Shown here piece after piece: positions 14,449-24,089 of a stretch of 64,000 bases of DNA. The stretch is from Pseudanabaena sp. Chao 1811 (GTDB lineage Bacteria; Cyanobacteriota; Cyanobacteriia; Pseudanabaenales; Pseudanabaenaceae). Position numbers and translations under genes: made by a program. How positions within the stretch are numbered: position 1 is the stretch's first letter; every line of letters begins with the position of its first letter. The DNA is taken from NCBI RefSeq assembly GCF_027942295.1, contig NZ_CP101416.1, forward strand, positions 310,001 through 374,000. Reading direction: 5' to 3'. The notes under the pieces were generated by a model. It had not been told where the DNA came from. It worked only from the letters and a program-made list of their open reading frames with translations, and did not search any database.

Positions 14449-17241
14449 TTATTTTAGCGTAGGTTCAAACTCTACCCATCTTGCTATTTGGTCAGAAGGT
14501 TGCTGAATAGATGGTTCTATTATCCCAGAAATATGTAACCGATTTGCATTGATGCCCTTCTTTAGCAGAGCATCACGTAATGCTTGAGTACGCTTTACCC
14601 CTAGTTGATAGTTCACTGTGCGATCGCCGATATTGTCACTTTTGGCAGAAATTTTGAGGCTGTAGTCAGGATACATATCTAGAAAAGCCTTAACTTCTAT
14701 TAATTTTTCTAACTCTGATGGTTGGAGGATAGTTACACCAAAAGGGAAGTAAATGCGAGTCGATAGCTTCGGCACTATGAGTATCGTGGCATTGGTTACG
14801 GCAGTAATTCCCGCAATTTTGGTGAAAGTTTGAGTGATTTTAGGGATCAGGCTGGGTTGCTCGACTTGCCCTGTAATCGTCAATTGCCCATTATTGAACT
14901 CTGTAGCAATATTGACCCCTTGGGTATAGTTAAGCACTCTAGTAAGCCGTTGGACTTCTGCCGCAACGAGTATGGGATCTGGTGGGATATTAACGGCATA
15001 GATATTGTTGTTAATGTTGGCGATCACTATTTCCGTTTTGGTTACTTCGTTGGCAACTTGAAGGGCGCGATCGCGTAAATTTTGATTTGGTAATTTACCT
15101 GAGAGTTTGAGTTGCTGACCATTGGCAGCAACATTGAGGCGATAGACCGCAAGTTCTGGCGTACTTGCAAAGGCTTCTAAAACTTTGGCTTCGATTTGGC
15201 GATCGCGTTGGGATTGATATTGATAAATTCCCATTGGTACAAAAACTAAGGCAAATAGGGCTAAACCCAGAAAAATCAGAGCTTTTGATGATTTTTTAGG
15301 CTGAGTCTTTTCTACTTCCATCAAAGTCTTTAGTTCTAGATGAACTTTAAAGGGAACCATACTGGGATCACCATCAAATTGTTTGAGGCGATCACCATAA
15401 ACTTGGATAATTTGACCAAATATATCGCGAATTTTCGTCACAAATTCGGAGTCTGGCTCCCCTCGAATGATGACTGCGAGATAACAATAGCCAGCAACTT
15501 CTAATAAAATTTTTGAGCCACTATAGTTAATTGCATCAATCTCAGCTTTTTCTTCTGATGAGCGTGACATACATTCGTTGGCAAAGCTCCGAATTGCAGT
15601 TAACATCCCCGCTAACATATCCGAGTCAAGCGGCTCGATCAGAGTATTAAGATCACTCTGTTGAATATCAACCATCACTAATCCCGAAAGATTATGAATC
15701 AAAAATATTGCTTGCACCTCAAAGGGAACTGATTCTTTGAGAATCAATTCTGCTTCTGAAACCCCCTGAATTTTGGCTCGCAATTTACGCTGTAAACCTC
15801 CAACACTAAAGGTTTGCTCTACTTTTTCATTAATAGATCGAATAGCTTCAGCAAAATATTTGGCGATCGTATTGCCAATTACTGGATAAAGGGCATCTAC
15901 CATTGAATCGCGTTCAAGGGCAATTTGGCGTTTGATTGCGGAACCCATCTCTGGGGCAATGGCATCAATAATTGCATCCCGATCTAGGCGAATTTGTTCA
16001 CGAATGGCAGCTCCCATCTCTGGGGCGATCGCCTTGGCAATCCCTTCAGGACTACTATGAATATGCTCACTAATAGCACTGGGCAAAATATCAGAAATCG
16101 CATGACTCATGGCAACTCGATCTAGTTGCGATCGCTCAAAGATCACTTCCGCAATAATTGGCATGATCGCTTGACACATTGATTCTCTAGATTCTGTCAC
16201 TTTCAGACTCAGGATATCCGCAATTACTGGCAGCAAAAGTTGTACTAGTTCATCTGGTTCATTAATTCGATTTTCTAATTGAGCAACTCGCTCTCTCACA
16301 CCAGCAATTTCGGTAGGGATATTGTCATTCTCATTATCAATTTCTGTAAGTCGTGAACCAAGACTACTTAACCCAAGAGAAGCATTTTGAATTAAGCTCT
16401 CTAATCCCTCAATTTTATCCATTAAGGCAGGATTGTTAACCTGACTTTCAACAATTCCGAGTTTTTGTTCGACAGAAACTTTAAAACTTCTGAGATCTTC
16501 GATCTCTGGTACAACCAGAATATCTTGGAGAAGGTGCAATGCCTGATCATCTTCTAAGGGACTTGATGCAGAGCTATAGGAAGATGGATCTTTTTGATTG
16601 CTTTTTTGATTAACGCTATCTAGTTTTTGTGGTTGAGTTGCTGATTGCATTGGCAAAACAGATTGAGATTTGCCAATGCTTAATTCATTTAGTTCATTCT
16701 CTGTTGGCAAATTAGGTTGAGTTTGATCAAGTTTTAGTTCACTTCTTAAGAGAAGATCATGAATAAGATTGATAGTTTCATTTTCTTCTGCTTTTTCTAG
16801 TGGCAAAGATTCTCTAGCATTTGATGCAGTGCCATTGCCATTGTTCTGAGCCGCATTATTACTATTGTTAATGCCATTATATTCAATGGGTTGAATATTC
16901 TTTAGAAAAGGTAACTCATCAAGAAGGCTAGGGAATGGATAACCTGAAGGCGATCGCATTTCTAAAGGTTCATCTAGAGATTCCTTAGATGATTCAAGAT
17001 CTACCAATCTAGATCTGTTTTTTAGCTCTTCATTCTCAGGATTAATATCTACAAAGCTAGAATTATATTCGTAGTCTGCAACCTGTTCCTCATATTCTGA
17101 TTGCAAAACCAGTGACTGATTTTGATTCTCAGAGTTTCGAGTTTTTTGGGATTCAATAATGTTGAGTTCAGAGAGCAGAAGGAAAAACTTCTCAACGTCG
17201 CTGAGAGAATTATCATTGATATTTCCATTTCTCTCTGACAT
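14449..17241 (-). CDS. Membrane protein with cytoplasmic repeats, BON domains and C-terminal OmpA domain
   Basis: 930 residues. Residues 1-250 are Asn/Ser/Glu-rich and probably disordered. About 330-480 holds coiled-coil-like repeats of roughly 24 residues with the pattern RDAIIDAIAPEMGxAIxxQI. About 490-640 is a compact alpha/beta region (FEVQAIFLIHNLSGLVM, ILLEVAGYCYLAVIIRG) that looks like a roadblock/longin-type fold, which is an inference from pattern only. One TM helix at about 654-678. Two BON-like units at 679-827. The OmpA-like peptidoglycan-binding domain at 828-930 has YSLKISAKSDNIG, NYQLGVKRTQALRDAL and RLHISG. The protein could link the cell wall to the cytosolic GTPase encoded 22 bases downstream. 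No signal peptide, so the N-terminus stays in the cytoplasm. Confidence 0.88.
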   Translation of the reverse strand: MSERNGNINDNSLSDVEKFFLLLSELNIIESQKTRNSENQNQSLVLQSEYEEQVADYEYNSSFVDINPENEELKNRSRLVDLESSKESLDEPLEMRSPSGYPFPSLLDELPFLKNIQPIEYNGINNSNNAAQNNGNGTASNARESLPLEKAEENETINLIHDLLLRSELKLDQTQPNLPTENELNELSIGKSQSVLPMQSATQPQKLDSVNQKSNQKDPSSYSSASSPLEDDQALHLLQDILVVPEIEDLRSFKVSVEQKLGIVESQVNNPALMDKIEGLESLIQNASLGLSSLGSRLTEIDNENDNIPTEIAGVRERVAQLENRINEPDELVQLLLPVIADILSLKVTESRESMCQAIMPIIAEVIFERSQLDRVAMSHAISDILPSAISEHIHSSPEGIAKAIAPEMGAAIREQIRLDRDAIIDAIAPEMGSAIKRQIALERDSMVDALYPVIGNTIAKYFAEAIRSINEKVEQTFSVGGLQRKLRAKIQGVSEAELILKESVPFEVQAIFLIHNLSGLVMVDIQQSDLNTLIEPLDSDMLAGMLTAIRSFANECMSRSSEEKAEIDAINYSGSKILLEVAGYCYLAVIIRGEPDSEFVTKIRDIFGQIIQVYGDRLKQFDGDPSMVPFKVHLELKTLMEVEKTQPKKSSKALIFLGLALFALVFVPMGIYQYQSQRDRQIEAKVLEAFASTPELAVYRLNVAANGQQLKLSGKLPNQNLRDRALQVANEVTKTEIVIANINNNIYAVNIPPDPILVAAEVQRLTRVLNYTQGVNIATEFNNGQLTITGQVEQPSLIPKITQTFTKIAGITAVTNATILIVPKLSTRIYFPFGVTILQPSELEKLIEVKAFLDMYPDYSLKISAKSDNIGDRTVNYQLGVKRTQALRDALLKKGINANRLHISGIIEPSIQQPSDQIARWVEFEPTLK

Positions 17242-17360
17242 AGGATTTGGGATAACAACGTTATTCTATACGATAGCGTCTTTCAGGCTAGTCATGGGAA
17301 TATTACTACCCTAACACTAAATTCACAACAGCAAAATATATAAGAGTTTGTAATTTATTT

Positions 17361-17475
17361 TAACGTCAGTTCGACGAAGGCGGAAAATGGTAAAAATTGC
17401 TAAGCGATTTTTACCATTTTCCGCCATTTGCGCGGCGCTTCGCGCCTCGCAAATGGCGTTATCGAACTCACGTTA
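17361..17475. repeat. Palindromic repeat, family B subtype I, copy 1
   Basis: Inverted ends TAACGTCAGTTCG and CGAACTCACGTTA. The interior has two hairpins: GGCGGAAAATGGTAAAAAT with its complement, and GCCATTTGCG with its complement. The copy at 25673-25785 is the same element in the opposite orientation. Confidence 0.75.
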
Positions 17476-17504
17476 TTTTAGAAAAAATGCAAACTAAAAA
17501 ACTA

Positions 17505-17731
17505 GGTAGTCCTATAAAAGAACGGATTTATTGTGGTAACTGGTGTTACGTGGAAGTCTTCTAAAGCCCTCACCCCTAGCCCCTCTCCCGCAGGAGAGGG
17601 GAACAAGAAAAAAATATGGTTTTGCTCCCCTTCTCCTGCAGGAGAAGGGGTTGGGGGATGAGGGGCGATCCTAGTTCCACGTAACATCAGGTGGTAAGTA
17701 TGGACGGCACTTCGCGCCGCCCATACTTACT
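17505..17731. repeat. Palindromic repeat, family A copy 2, split by a nested element
   Basis: The family A ends GGTAGTCCT and the hairpin GCGCCGCCCATACTTAC are present, but the repeat is interrupted after TTTATTGTGGTAA by a 151-bp insert. GTGGTAA appears on both sides of the insert. Confidence 0.7.
17540..17690. mobile_element. 151-bp nested MITE-like element with 7-bp target duplication
   Basis: Ends CTGGTGTTACGTGGAA and TTCCACGTAACATCAG are inverted repeats (15 of 16 match). The flanks GTGGTAA at 17533-17539 and 17691-17697 are direct repeats, as expected for a target-site duplication. The interior contains the CT-rich CCCTCTCCCGCAGGAGAGGG palindrome common in cyanobacterial intergenic repeats; a similar CT-rich palindrome occurs at 54556-54590. 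Confidence 0.75.
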
Positions 17732-17749
17732 TAATCTTAAACTGAGAAC

Positions 17750-18448
17750 CTATGAGAGTTTAGATTTAGAGCGAGCTGTAGTTTTTGTTGTGCTGCTTGA
17801 AGTTGTATCTGAACCTAGTGAAGTCGATCGCTCATTTTTTGGTTCCGAACCAATTATATTGACCTGCTCATATTTCTCATCAACTCTTTCTTCGGCTGCC
17901 TCACGCAATTCAGGCACAAATTCTGACCCCTTCAGTCTCATGCCTAACTCAAATAGCAACTCCGCCAAATCATCTTTAGAGAGCTTGTCTTCACGGAGAA
18001 TCGAGAAATGACGGTCTAGCTCTTCTAAAACTAGCGATCGCAAATCACGGGTATCATTTTGCAGACTATCTCTAGTTTGCGCGAGTTCATCCCGCAGGGC
18101 AACTCGTTGAGCTTCAACGGTCTCATCAAGGGTTTCAATACTATTGGTAAACTTGCGATTAAGGCGATCGAACTGTTGGCGAAGGTCGGCAGCTTCTTCT
18201 TGGGCAGTCGAACTAATCGTTTTTAGGCGTTTATCAATAGACTCAACCGCAGTCCTTAATTCAGTGGCTAAAGTTACTTTTAGGTCATTCAGGCGATCGC
18301 GGACATCCTGTTGAATTGCCGAAATATCTGACTCTGCTTTATCTAGACGACTAGTATATTCGCGCAAATGTGCGCCGAAAATGATATCGCGAATTTGATC
18401 AATATTGCCTAAGCGTTCGCGGATTTCATCTCTGGTGATTTCACCCAT
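17750..18448 (-). CDS. Coiled-coil protein of unknown function
   Basis: 232 residues, strongly charged and almost wholly helical from about 20 to 190 with heptad spacing (LNDLKVTLATELRTAV, LRQQFDRLNRKFTN, LRDELAQTRDSLQND). A Ser/Thr/Lys-rich tail follows (about 205-232). No TM helix or signal peptide. Related proteins are found next to other genes in cyanobacteria, but I cannot name a family. It is read towards the OmpA/GTPase genes, from which repeats of about 400 bases separate it; whether it belongs to the same unit is uncertain. Divergent from the ABC1 kinase gene. Confidence 0.75.
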   Translation of the reverse strand: MGEITRDEIRERLGNIDQIRDIIFGAHLREYTSRLDKAESDISAIQQDVRDRLNDLKVTLATELRTAVESIDKRLKTISSTAQEEAADLRQQFDRLNRKFTNSIETLDETVEAQRVALRDELAQTRDSLQNDTRDLRSLVLEELDRHFSILREDKLSKDDLAELLFELGMRLKGSEFVPELREAAEERVDEKYEQVNIIGSEPKNERSTSLGSDTTSSSTTKTTARSKSKLS

Positions 18449-18701
18449 TGGATTACCTCTAGGAATGTTGGGAATAAATATAAAGTTTTAGCCAAAGTTT
18501 TAGCCAAAAATTCAGCTTTTGGTCTTTGTATATTCTGGCGATCGCCAATACAAAATAACCATAGCAAAGTCTTGCCATTTTTGCTGTATAGCTCATGATG
18601 GCAAAAGTAAAAGCAGTGCTTACCATTGCTTTTTTTGGTTTCGCAATTGGGTAAGATAAATACAGCAATGCTATTTGGCAAGGCTTAATTATTAGCAAAA
18701 T

Positions 18702-20396
18702 ATGTCTGCGATCGCCCAATTACCTCCCAAAAAACTACGCTGGCAGAGAATTAAAAGCTCTTCCCTTGCCCGTCAACGAGAAGTATTTTTAGCTACATTT
18801 ACATTCCTGTTTTTTATATGGTGGGATAAGTTTTGGCAAATTGATACATCGCGTACCCGCAACAAACGAGCTGAGTGGCTAGTTCGCAACATGCTCGAAC
18901 TAGGTCCAACATTCATTAAGATTGGTCAATCACTATCTACTCGCGTTGATATCTTGCCACCTGAATACATCAGCAATTTATCGCAGCTTCAAGATAAAGT
19001 GCCAGCTTTTAGTGCTAAAGAAGCTAGAGACATCATTGAGTTAGAACTAGGCAAATCACTCTATACCATCTATCGTGATTTCGATGAAGTGCCTCTTGCT
19101 GCCGCTAGTCTTGGACAAGTGCATCGCGCTACACTGCATACAGGTGAAGATGTCGTTGTTAAAGTTCAACGTCCGGGGTTGAAAAGATTATTTGATCTCG
19201 ATTTACTAGCCGTTGGTAAGCTTCTCAAATTTTTTGATCGCTATTTCGCTTGGACTCGCAAATATAATCTACAAGGGATTTATAACGAATTTTTTACCAT
19301 TCTTTATCAAGAAATTGACTATGCGATCGAGGGGAGTAATGCCGATCGCTTTCGCAAAAATTTTGAAGGCTATCCAAGGATTGTTATTCCTAAAGTTTAT
19401 TGGGAATATTCTACTTCGATGGTTTTAACCTTGGAATACGTTCCAGGAATCAAGGTGGATGATCGTCAAGCCCTTGAAGCTTGCGGGTTAAACCCTAAGG
19501 AAATCAATCAATTAGGAATCTGTTGTTATCTCAAACAACTACTCCAAGATGGCTTCTTTCATGCTGATCCACACCCCGGAAATTTAGCCGTTAGTCCTAG
19601 CGGTAGTTTGATTTTCTATGACTACGGCATGATGGCAGAAGTCAAGACTATGGCAAAGGATCAAATGGTAAAGACCTTCTTTGCTGTATTACGAAAAGAT
19701 ACGAATGAAGTCGTTGATACCCTCATGAGTATGGGTTTTATTGAACCGATCGCCGATATGAGTCCCGTCAAACGGATGTTGAAATTCGTATTAGATCGCT
19801 TTACAGAACGACCTGTCAATATCTATGAGTTTGAACAAATTAAAGGTGAAGTGGTTGCTATCTTTGAGAAACAGCCATTCCGTTTGCCACCACAGATGAC
19901 CTACCTGCTTAAATCTCTAACGACCCTTGATGGGATTGCCCGAATTCTTGATCCTGAATATAACTTTTCTACAGCGGCTCAGCCCTTTGTTAAAAGCATT
20001 GTGCTTACTAAAGGTCGAGGCAATACTCTAGGAGCTTTAGCCCAACAAGCCAAAGACTTTCTGGTCTATCAGCTCAATAAACCAAGTCGTATGGAAATTT
20101 TGCTCGAACGCTTGGAAGAAAGGATAGAACGGGGCGAATTGATGATTCAAGTAAAGTCTACTGAAAGCGATCGCACCCTCAAGCGGATTAATATTGCGGT
20201 TAAAGCTCTAATCTATGCCTGCTTAACAGGATTTTTATTACTAGCAGGTGCTGTACTTTTAGTTGGGACAAATGGGTTATATAGCGGCTGGGCGATCGCC
20301 GCCTTTGTGGGGGCAGCTTTTTCAGGGTTATCCTTGCTTCGTGCTTTAGTCCAGCTATCAATTCGCGAAAAAATTGACAATCTTGCTGAACAATAG
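18702..20396 (+). CDS. ABC1/UbiB (AarF) family atypical kinase
   Basis: 564 residues. Family hallmarks: LGPTFIKIGQSLSTR (KxGQ motif), the Ala-rich AAASLGQVHRA that replaces the glycine loop, VVKVQRPG with the VAIK-type Lys, EIDYAIEGSNADRF, the catalytic FHADPHPGNLA, and the metal-binding Asp in FYDYGM. Two C-terminal TM helices (about 500-550) anchor it in the membrane. UbiB-type proteins are ATPases/kinases needed for quinone or prenyl-lipid metabolism; in cyanobacteria they bear on plastoquinone and tocopherol. The exact substrate is unknown. A second family member lies at 26362. Confidence 0.93.
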   Translation: MSAIAQLPPKKLRWQRIKSSSLARQREVFLATFTFLFFIWWDKFWQIDTSRTRNKRAEWLVRNMLELGPTFIKIGQSLSTRVDILPPEYISNLSQLQDKVPAFSAKEARDIIELELGKSLYTIYRDFDEVPLAAASLGQVHRATLHTGEDVVVKVQRPGLKRLFDLDLLAVGKLLKFFDRYFAWTRKYNLQGIYNEFFTILYQEIDYAIEGSNADRFRKNFEGYPRIVIPKVYWEYSTSMVLTLEYVPGIKVDDRQALEACGLNPKEINQLGICCYLKQLLQDGFFHADPHPGNLAVSPSGSLIFYDYGMMAEVKTMAKDQMVKTFFAVLRKDTNEVVDTLMSMGFIEPIADMSPVKRMLKFVLDRFTERPVNIYEFEQIKGEVVAIFEKQPFRLPPQMTYLLKSLTTLDGIARILDPEYNFSTAAQPFVKSIVLTKGRGNTLGALAQQAKDFLVYQLNKPSRMEILLERLEERIERGELMIQVKSTESDRTLKRINIAVKALIYACLTGFLLLAGAVLLVGTNGLYSGWAIAAFVGAAFSGLSLLRALVQLSIREKIDNLAEQ

Positions 20397-20445
20397 TCAT
20401 GATTTAAACCCAATACTTAGCCTATTTGAAATGTCTCTTTTGCAA

Positions 20446-20481
20446 GATAAAAGTCGGTGCATCTCGCCGACTTTTATCTTT
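20446..20481. terminator. Bidirectional terminator between converging genes
   Basis: Stem AAGATAAAAGTCGG/CCGACTTTTATCTT between the ABC1 kinase (plus) and the pentapeptide protein (minus). Confidence 0.75.
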
Positions 20482-20487
20482 GAAATT

Positions 20488-21489
20488 TTAATTTTGAACA
20501 GAGCCATCAGGCATAATTGTCCCAAACAATTTTGCCTCTGATAAACTGACTTCATTGAGATTGGCTAATCTTAAATTAGCTTTTGCTAAATTAGTACCAA
20601 TTAAAAACGCTGCATCTAATTTTGCGGAAATCAATTGAGCCCCATTCAAAGTTGCACCACTTAGATTGGCATTACTTAAAACTGCATCACTTAAAATTGT
20701 ATCTTCCAAGTTACTATTGCTTAGATCAGCATGGCTAAGGATCGCATTACTAAGAACAGCACTTCTAAGATTTGCATTACTTAAGTTCGCATTACTTAAA
20801 TTCGCATTACTGAGAACGGCATCAGTTAGATTTGCGTAGCTCAAGTTTGATTGATTGATAGTCGCATTGCTCAGATCACATTCTTGCAAATTAGCATTAC
20901 TCAAATTTGCTGTACTAAGTTTGGCATCAGATAAATTAGCATTACTCAAATCAGCAAATTCTAAATTTGCATTTGTTAAATCACTACGCCTCAAATCTGC
21001 ATTGGTGAGGCTTGCATTACTCAAAATGGCATTACTGAGATTAGTCTCACTCAAGTCGGCATTCCTTAAATCGCTAGAATCTAAATCTGCACCACTCAAA
21101 TTAGCTCCATTAAAAGAAGCCTCAGTTAAATCGGTTCCATAAAGATTTGACAAACTCAGGTTACATCTTTGCAAACAAGCTTCACGCAGGTGGGCTTTAC
21201 TCAAATAAGCTCCACTAACTTCAGCATCCCTTAAATTTGCCTTATACAAATCTGCTTCTCTGAGGTTTGCTTTTACTAAGTCAGAGCTACTTAGATTCGC
21301 ACCTAGTAAATTGGCATTACTTAGATTTGTCCACCGTAAATTTACTCCACTTAAATCGGCTTCGCGGAGATTAGCTCGTCTCAAATTAGTACCACTAAGA
21401 TTGGGAATAATCTCAGGATTCTCTAGTCGCCATAGATTCCAGCTAGCTACTCCTTGTTTCAGTATTGCAAGATGTTCCGAGTTTCCCAT
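20488..21489 (-). CDS. Pentapeptide-repeat protein
   Basis: 333 residues. After a 28-residue helical start (EHLAILKQGVASWNLWRLE), nearly the whole protein consists of A(D/N)LxN-type pentapeptide repeats, more than 50 units, which fold as a right-handed quadrilateral beta-helix. SNANL and SNAxL units dominate. No signal peptide, so cytoplasmic. The WNxWR start is common in cyanobacterial members. Function is unknown; some relatives mimic DNA or interact with proteins. The repeats make a long low-complexity DNA tract. Confidence 0.95.
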   Translation of the reverse strand: MGNSEHLAILKQGVASWNLWRLENPEIIPNLSGTNLRRANLREADLSGVNLRWTNLSNANLLGANLSSSDLVKANLREADLYKANLRDAEVSGAYLSKAHLREACLQRCNLSLSNLYGTDLTEASFNGANLSGADLDSSDLRNADLSETNLSNAILSNASLTNADLRRSDLTNANLEFADLSNANLSDAKLSTANLSNANLQECDLSNATINQSNLSYANLTDAVLSNANLSNANLSNANLRSAVLSNAILSHADLSNSNLEDTILSDAVLSNANLSGATLNGAQLISAKLDAAFLIGTNLAKANLRLANLNEVSLSEAKLFGTIMPDGSVQN

Positions 21490-21973
21490 ATGTCTCTTCC
21501 TATGACCCCTTGATCTGGTTGGGTGTAGCTATTTTTTAAGTATTTATTTTTATTTAAGAGCGCAGAGTGAGCGCTGTATGAAATTTAGACTAAATTTTGA
21601 ATGGCTTATCTTGCCACTAAATTAGCCACTAGCGAAACAAGAAAAAATCAGATTTTTATAGATCCGCCCAAGACAAAATCATTGATAGTCGCAATTTATT
21701 GATGTCAATTAGTGACTAGGCACAATTCCTGAAACTCTATCGTTTTTTTGCAAAGCTCAGTCGCGAGAGATTGATGTCAATGGTAGTAAAGTCAAGCTAT
21801 TAAAAAGCTACTTAGATTTACAAGACTTAAATCAGCTTGTATCTAGCAATACCTGTAATTCACGCTAGTTTACATTAGTTAATATTTTAACTACACAATC
21901 AGTCTAAAGAGTTAGGATACTGAAATGGGAGTAGCGCAAAGTTTCTAACTATATAATCTTAATTTTTTGAAAT
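21490..21973. other. 484-base intergenic region
   Basis: Separates two divergently transcribed genes and must hold both promoters. No ORF, tRNA or palindromic repeat is visible. The string TTGATGTCAAT occurs twice (about 21699 and 21771) and could be an operator, but this is weak. Confidence 0.4.
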
Positions 21974-22591
21974 ATGTCTTCTTTTAAATCAGAACCATTT
22001 TTATGGATTCATCTATCAGGAATTGTGGCTTTCCCAGTCTTTTTGGGAATTACTTGGTTTAGCTTATCAGTCAGCGATCACTCTTCTACACTCGGACTAG
22101 AAATATTGCTAATGATCGTAATTGGCATCCTTCCTATTTTTCTTATGCAGTGGACTCGCCCTTTTGAGATTTTTAGTTTACTGATCCTTGCGATGAAGCC
22201 CGATAAGATTTCCTGTCAACAACGCCAAATTTTGAGTTTATTTAAAGCTCCAAAGCAACGTATTCTCAGCACAGCAACAGCGATCGCAATGATGGGGATA
22301 TTGTATGGTCTATATCAATTGCCTCCCTTAACAATGATTGAGTTACCGATACTTACTCAATTACTTAGTCAATCCCATATTCTGGGGCTAGTGGTTGCCT
22401 GTGGCGCTTTTCTGGGAGCTAATCTGTTTTTGCAAGTCCCTATCAGCGTTTTAGGAGTATTGCTCAGCAACGAACAAGATTTTGCGGCGATCGCCCCCTA
22501 TCCCACTGACAAAATTACACAGGATTTTACCTTGGCGGGGTTTTGGGTCGATAAAATTATTGCGATCAATTCAATAACTCCACAAAAATAA
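21974..22591 (+). CDS. Multi-pass membrane protein (cyanobacterial low-complexity tail membrane protein-like)
   Basis: 205 residues with about four hydrophobic helices (12-32, 41-62, 97-118, 133-165). The start SEPFLWIHLSGIVAFPVFLG resembles the cyanobacterial family named low-complexity tail membrane protein. Here the C-terminus is a short hydrophilic stretch rather than a long low-complexity tail. Function unknown. It reads towards the serine hydrolase gene, 88 bases away. Confidence 0.7.
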   Translation: MSSFKSEPFLWIHLSGIVAFPVFLGITWFSLSVSDHSSTLGLEILLMIVIGILPIFLMQWTRPFEIFSLLILAMKPDKISCQQRQILSLFKAPKQRILSTATAIAMMGILYGLYQLPPLTMIELPILTQLLSQSHILGLVVACGAFLGANLFLQVPISVLGVLLSNEQDFAAIAPYPTDKITQDFTLAGFWVDKIIAINSITPQK

Positions 22592-22679
22592 AAATTAAAA
22601 TCACTAGTAAAAATTAAAATCGCTTATTTCGGTATAGTTTTCCTAGTAGTTGGTGACTGGCTCCAATCAGGAAGGAAAA

Positions 22680-23072
22680 ATGAAACGATATTCGCTCGCG
22701 ATCGCAGTTCTAATCACCTGTATTAGCGGACTTCCTACTTTTAGTCACAAATTATCCGTTTGGGCAGAATCAACAAATTCTTCACCAGTTATTGCATCAC
22801 AGGTTGTCACACCTCAAAAAGCGATCGCTCGTTTACTTAATTCTCCAAAGCCAAAAGCGGAATGGTTTACTACTGAATTCTTATCTCAGTTATCTCTTGC
22901 CCAAGTTGAGCAAATTGTTGCCAATCTCCAAGTATTTGTCGGAAATTGTCAGCAAGTGCAAGGTCAAGATGTCAGCTATCTAGCAATTTGCGATCGCGGA
23001 AATGTACCAATCAAAATCAAGCTTAATCCAGAAGGGAAAATCGCTGCATTTTTCTTAGGTACAGCCTATTGA
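22680..23072 (+). pseudogene. Serine hydrolase (class A beta-lactamase-like), 5' part, split by IS630
   Basis: Encodes a signal peptide (about 1-30, KRYSLAIAVLITCISGLPTF) and an N-terminal region, ending GTAY where the frame runs into the IS. The ATG at 22680 follows AGGAAGGAAAA. True gene sequence stops at 23061 and resumes at 24092. Joining the two sides with a single TA keeps the frame and gives about 407 residues. The N-terminal part (EWFTTEFLSQLSLAQVEQIV) resembles the small domain that precedes the lactamase fold in some secreted serine hydrolases. As it stands the gene is inactivated. Confidence 0.8.
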
Positions 23073-24089
23073 GGGAAAGAGTAGTACAAGATAAGCTAGG
23101 ATAGCAAAACCCAAAAGAGAGTAAAAAATGGCACCTTACTCACTAGATCTCAGAGAAAAGATCGTAGCAAACTACGAAGCAGGAAATACATCGATTCGGG
23201 AAGTAGCGAAGCAATTTCAAGTCGCGACGAAAACAGTGCAAAAACTACTGAATCAATACCGAGAGACAGGAGAACTAAACCACAAACCATTAGGTAGTCC
23301 AATCAAAAGTCCCCTCGAAGCGCATCAGGAGAAAATCCTCGAAATTGTCTCAGAGCATCCAGATTGGACACTATGGCAGTACTGTGAAGAAGTAGCAGAA
23401 CAAACAGGAGTATCAGTGACCACAGGCAGCATGTGCCGATTTTTCCAGAGGCATAACATCACTCTAAAAAAAAGACCTATCGCCATGAAAAGGTAAAAAG
23501 TGAGGCAGTACAACAGCAAAGATGTGAATTTTGGGAAGCATTGAATGAAGTGAAAGCTGAAGATCTGATTTGTATTGATGAAACGGGAGTATGGCAGGGG
23601 ATGGAACGCTCTGTGGCAAGAAGTGAATGTGGCAAAAGAGTATTCAGTCTTCGTCCCTTTTACAAAGGTCAGAAATACACAATAATTGGCGCTATTTCAG
23701 TTGATGGGATTGTTTGCCTGAAAACGATTCAGGGTTCTATGAAAGGAGCAGATTTTCTCACCTTTGTCCAAGATGACCTAGTACCTAAATTACGTCCTGA
23801 GCATAGGATCATCATGGATAACCTCAACTGCCATAAAGTTGAGGGGGTCGCAAAAGCAATTACAGCGACAGGTGCTAAGATTTTGTACTTACCCACCTAT
23901 TCTCCTGATTTTAATCCAATTGAGATGATGTGGTCGGTTCTCAAATATTTTATTAGATTGCTTAGACCTCATTCTCAAAAACTACTTCAGCATTTAATCA
24001 ACGTTTTCCCTTACTTGTTAGAAAAAGATTTCTTCAAAAATTGGTTTACTAAGTGTTGTTACTGTACTACTTAATCCCTCAATGGACTG
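23062..24089 (+). mobile_element. IS630-family insertion sequence, copy 1 (1028 bp)
   Basis: Bounded by TA on each side (23060-23061 and 24090-24091), the usual IS630 target duplication. Imperfect inverted ends: left CAGCCTATTGAGGGA, right complement CAGTCCATTGAGGGA, with further matching inside (AGTAGTACA). The encoded proteins match those of the second copy at 28984-30011 exactly. Confidence 0.93.
23128..24074 (+). CDS. IS630-family transposase, two frames joined by -1 frameshift
   Basis: Frame 1 (23128-23496) encodes the helix-turn-helix half, starting APYSLDLREKIVANYEAG with KTVQKLLNQYRETGEL. Frame 2 (open well before its ATG at 23541, to 24074) encodes the DDE catalytic half: CIDETGVW, IMDNLNCHK and YSPDFNPIEMMWSVLK supply the D-D-E triad. 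Both overlap at a run of eight A (23466-23473). A -1 slip there joins them as TLKKKTYRHEK, a usual arrangement in IS630 elements. Both halves look intact, so the element is probably active. Confidence 0.92.

Noticed and set aside
17502-17687. 61-codon minus-strand ORF rich in Pro and Gly
   Set aside because: It is a translation of the nested CT-rich repeat.
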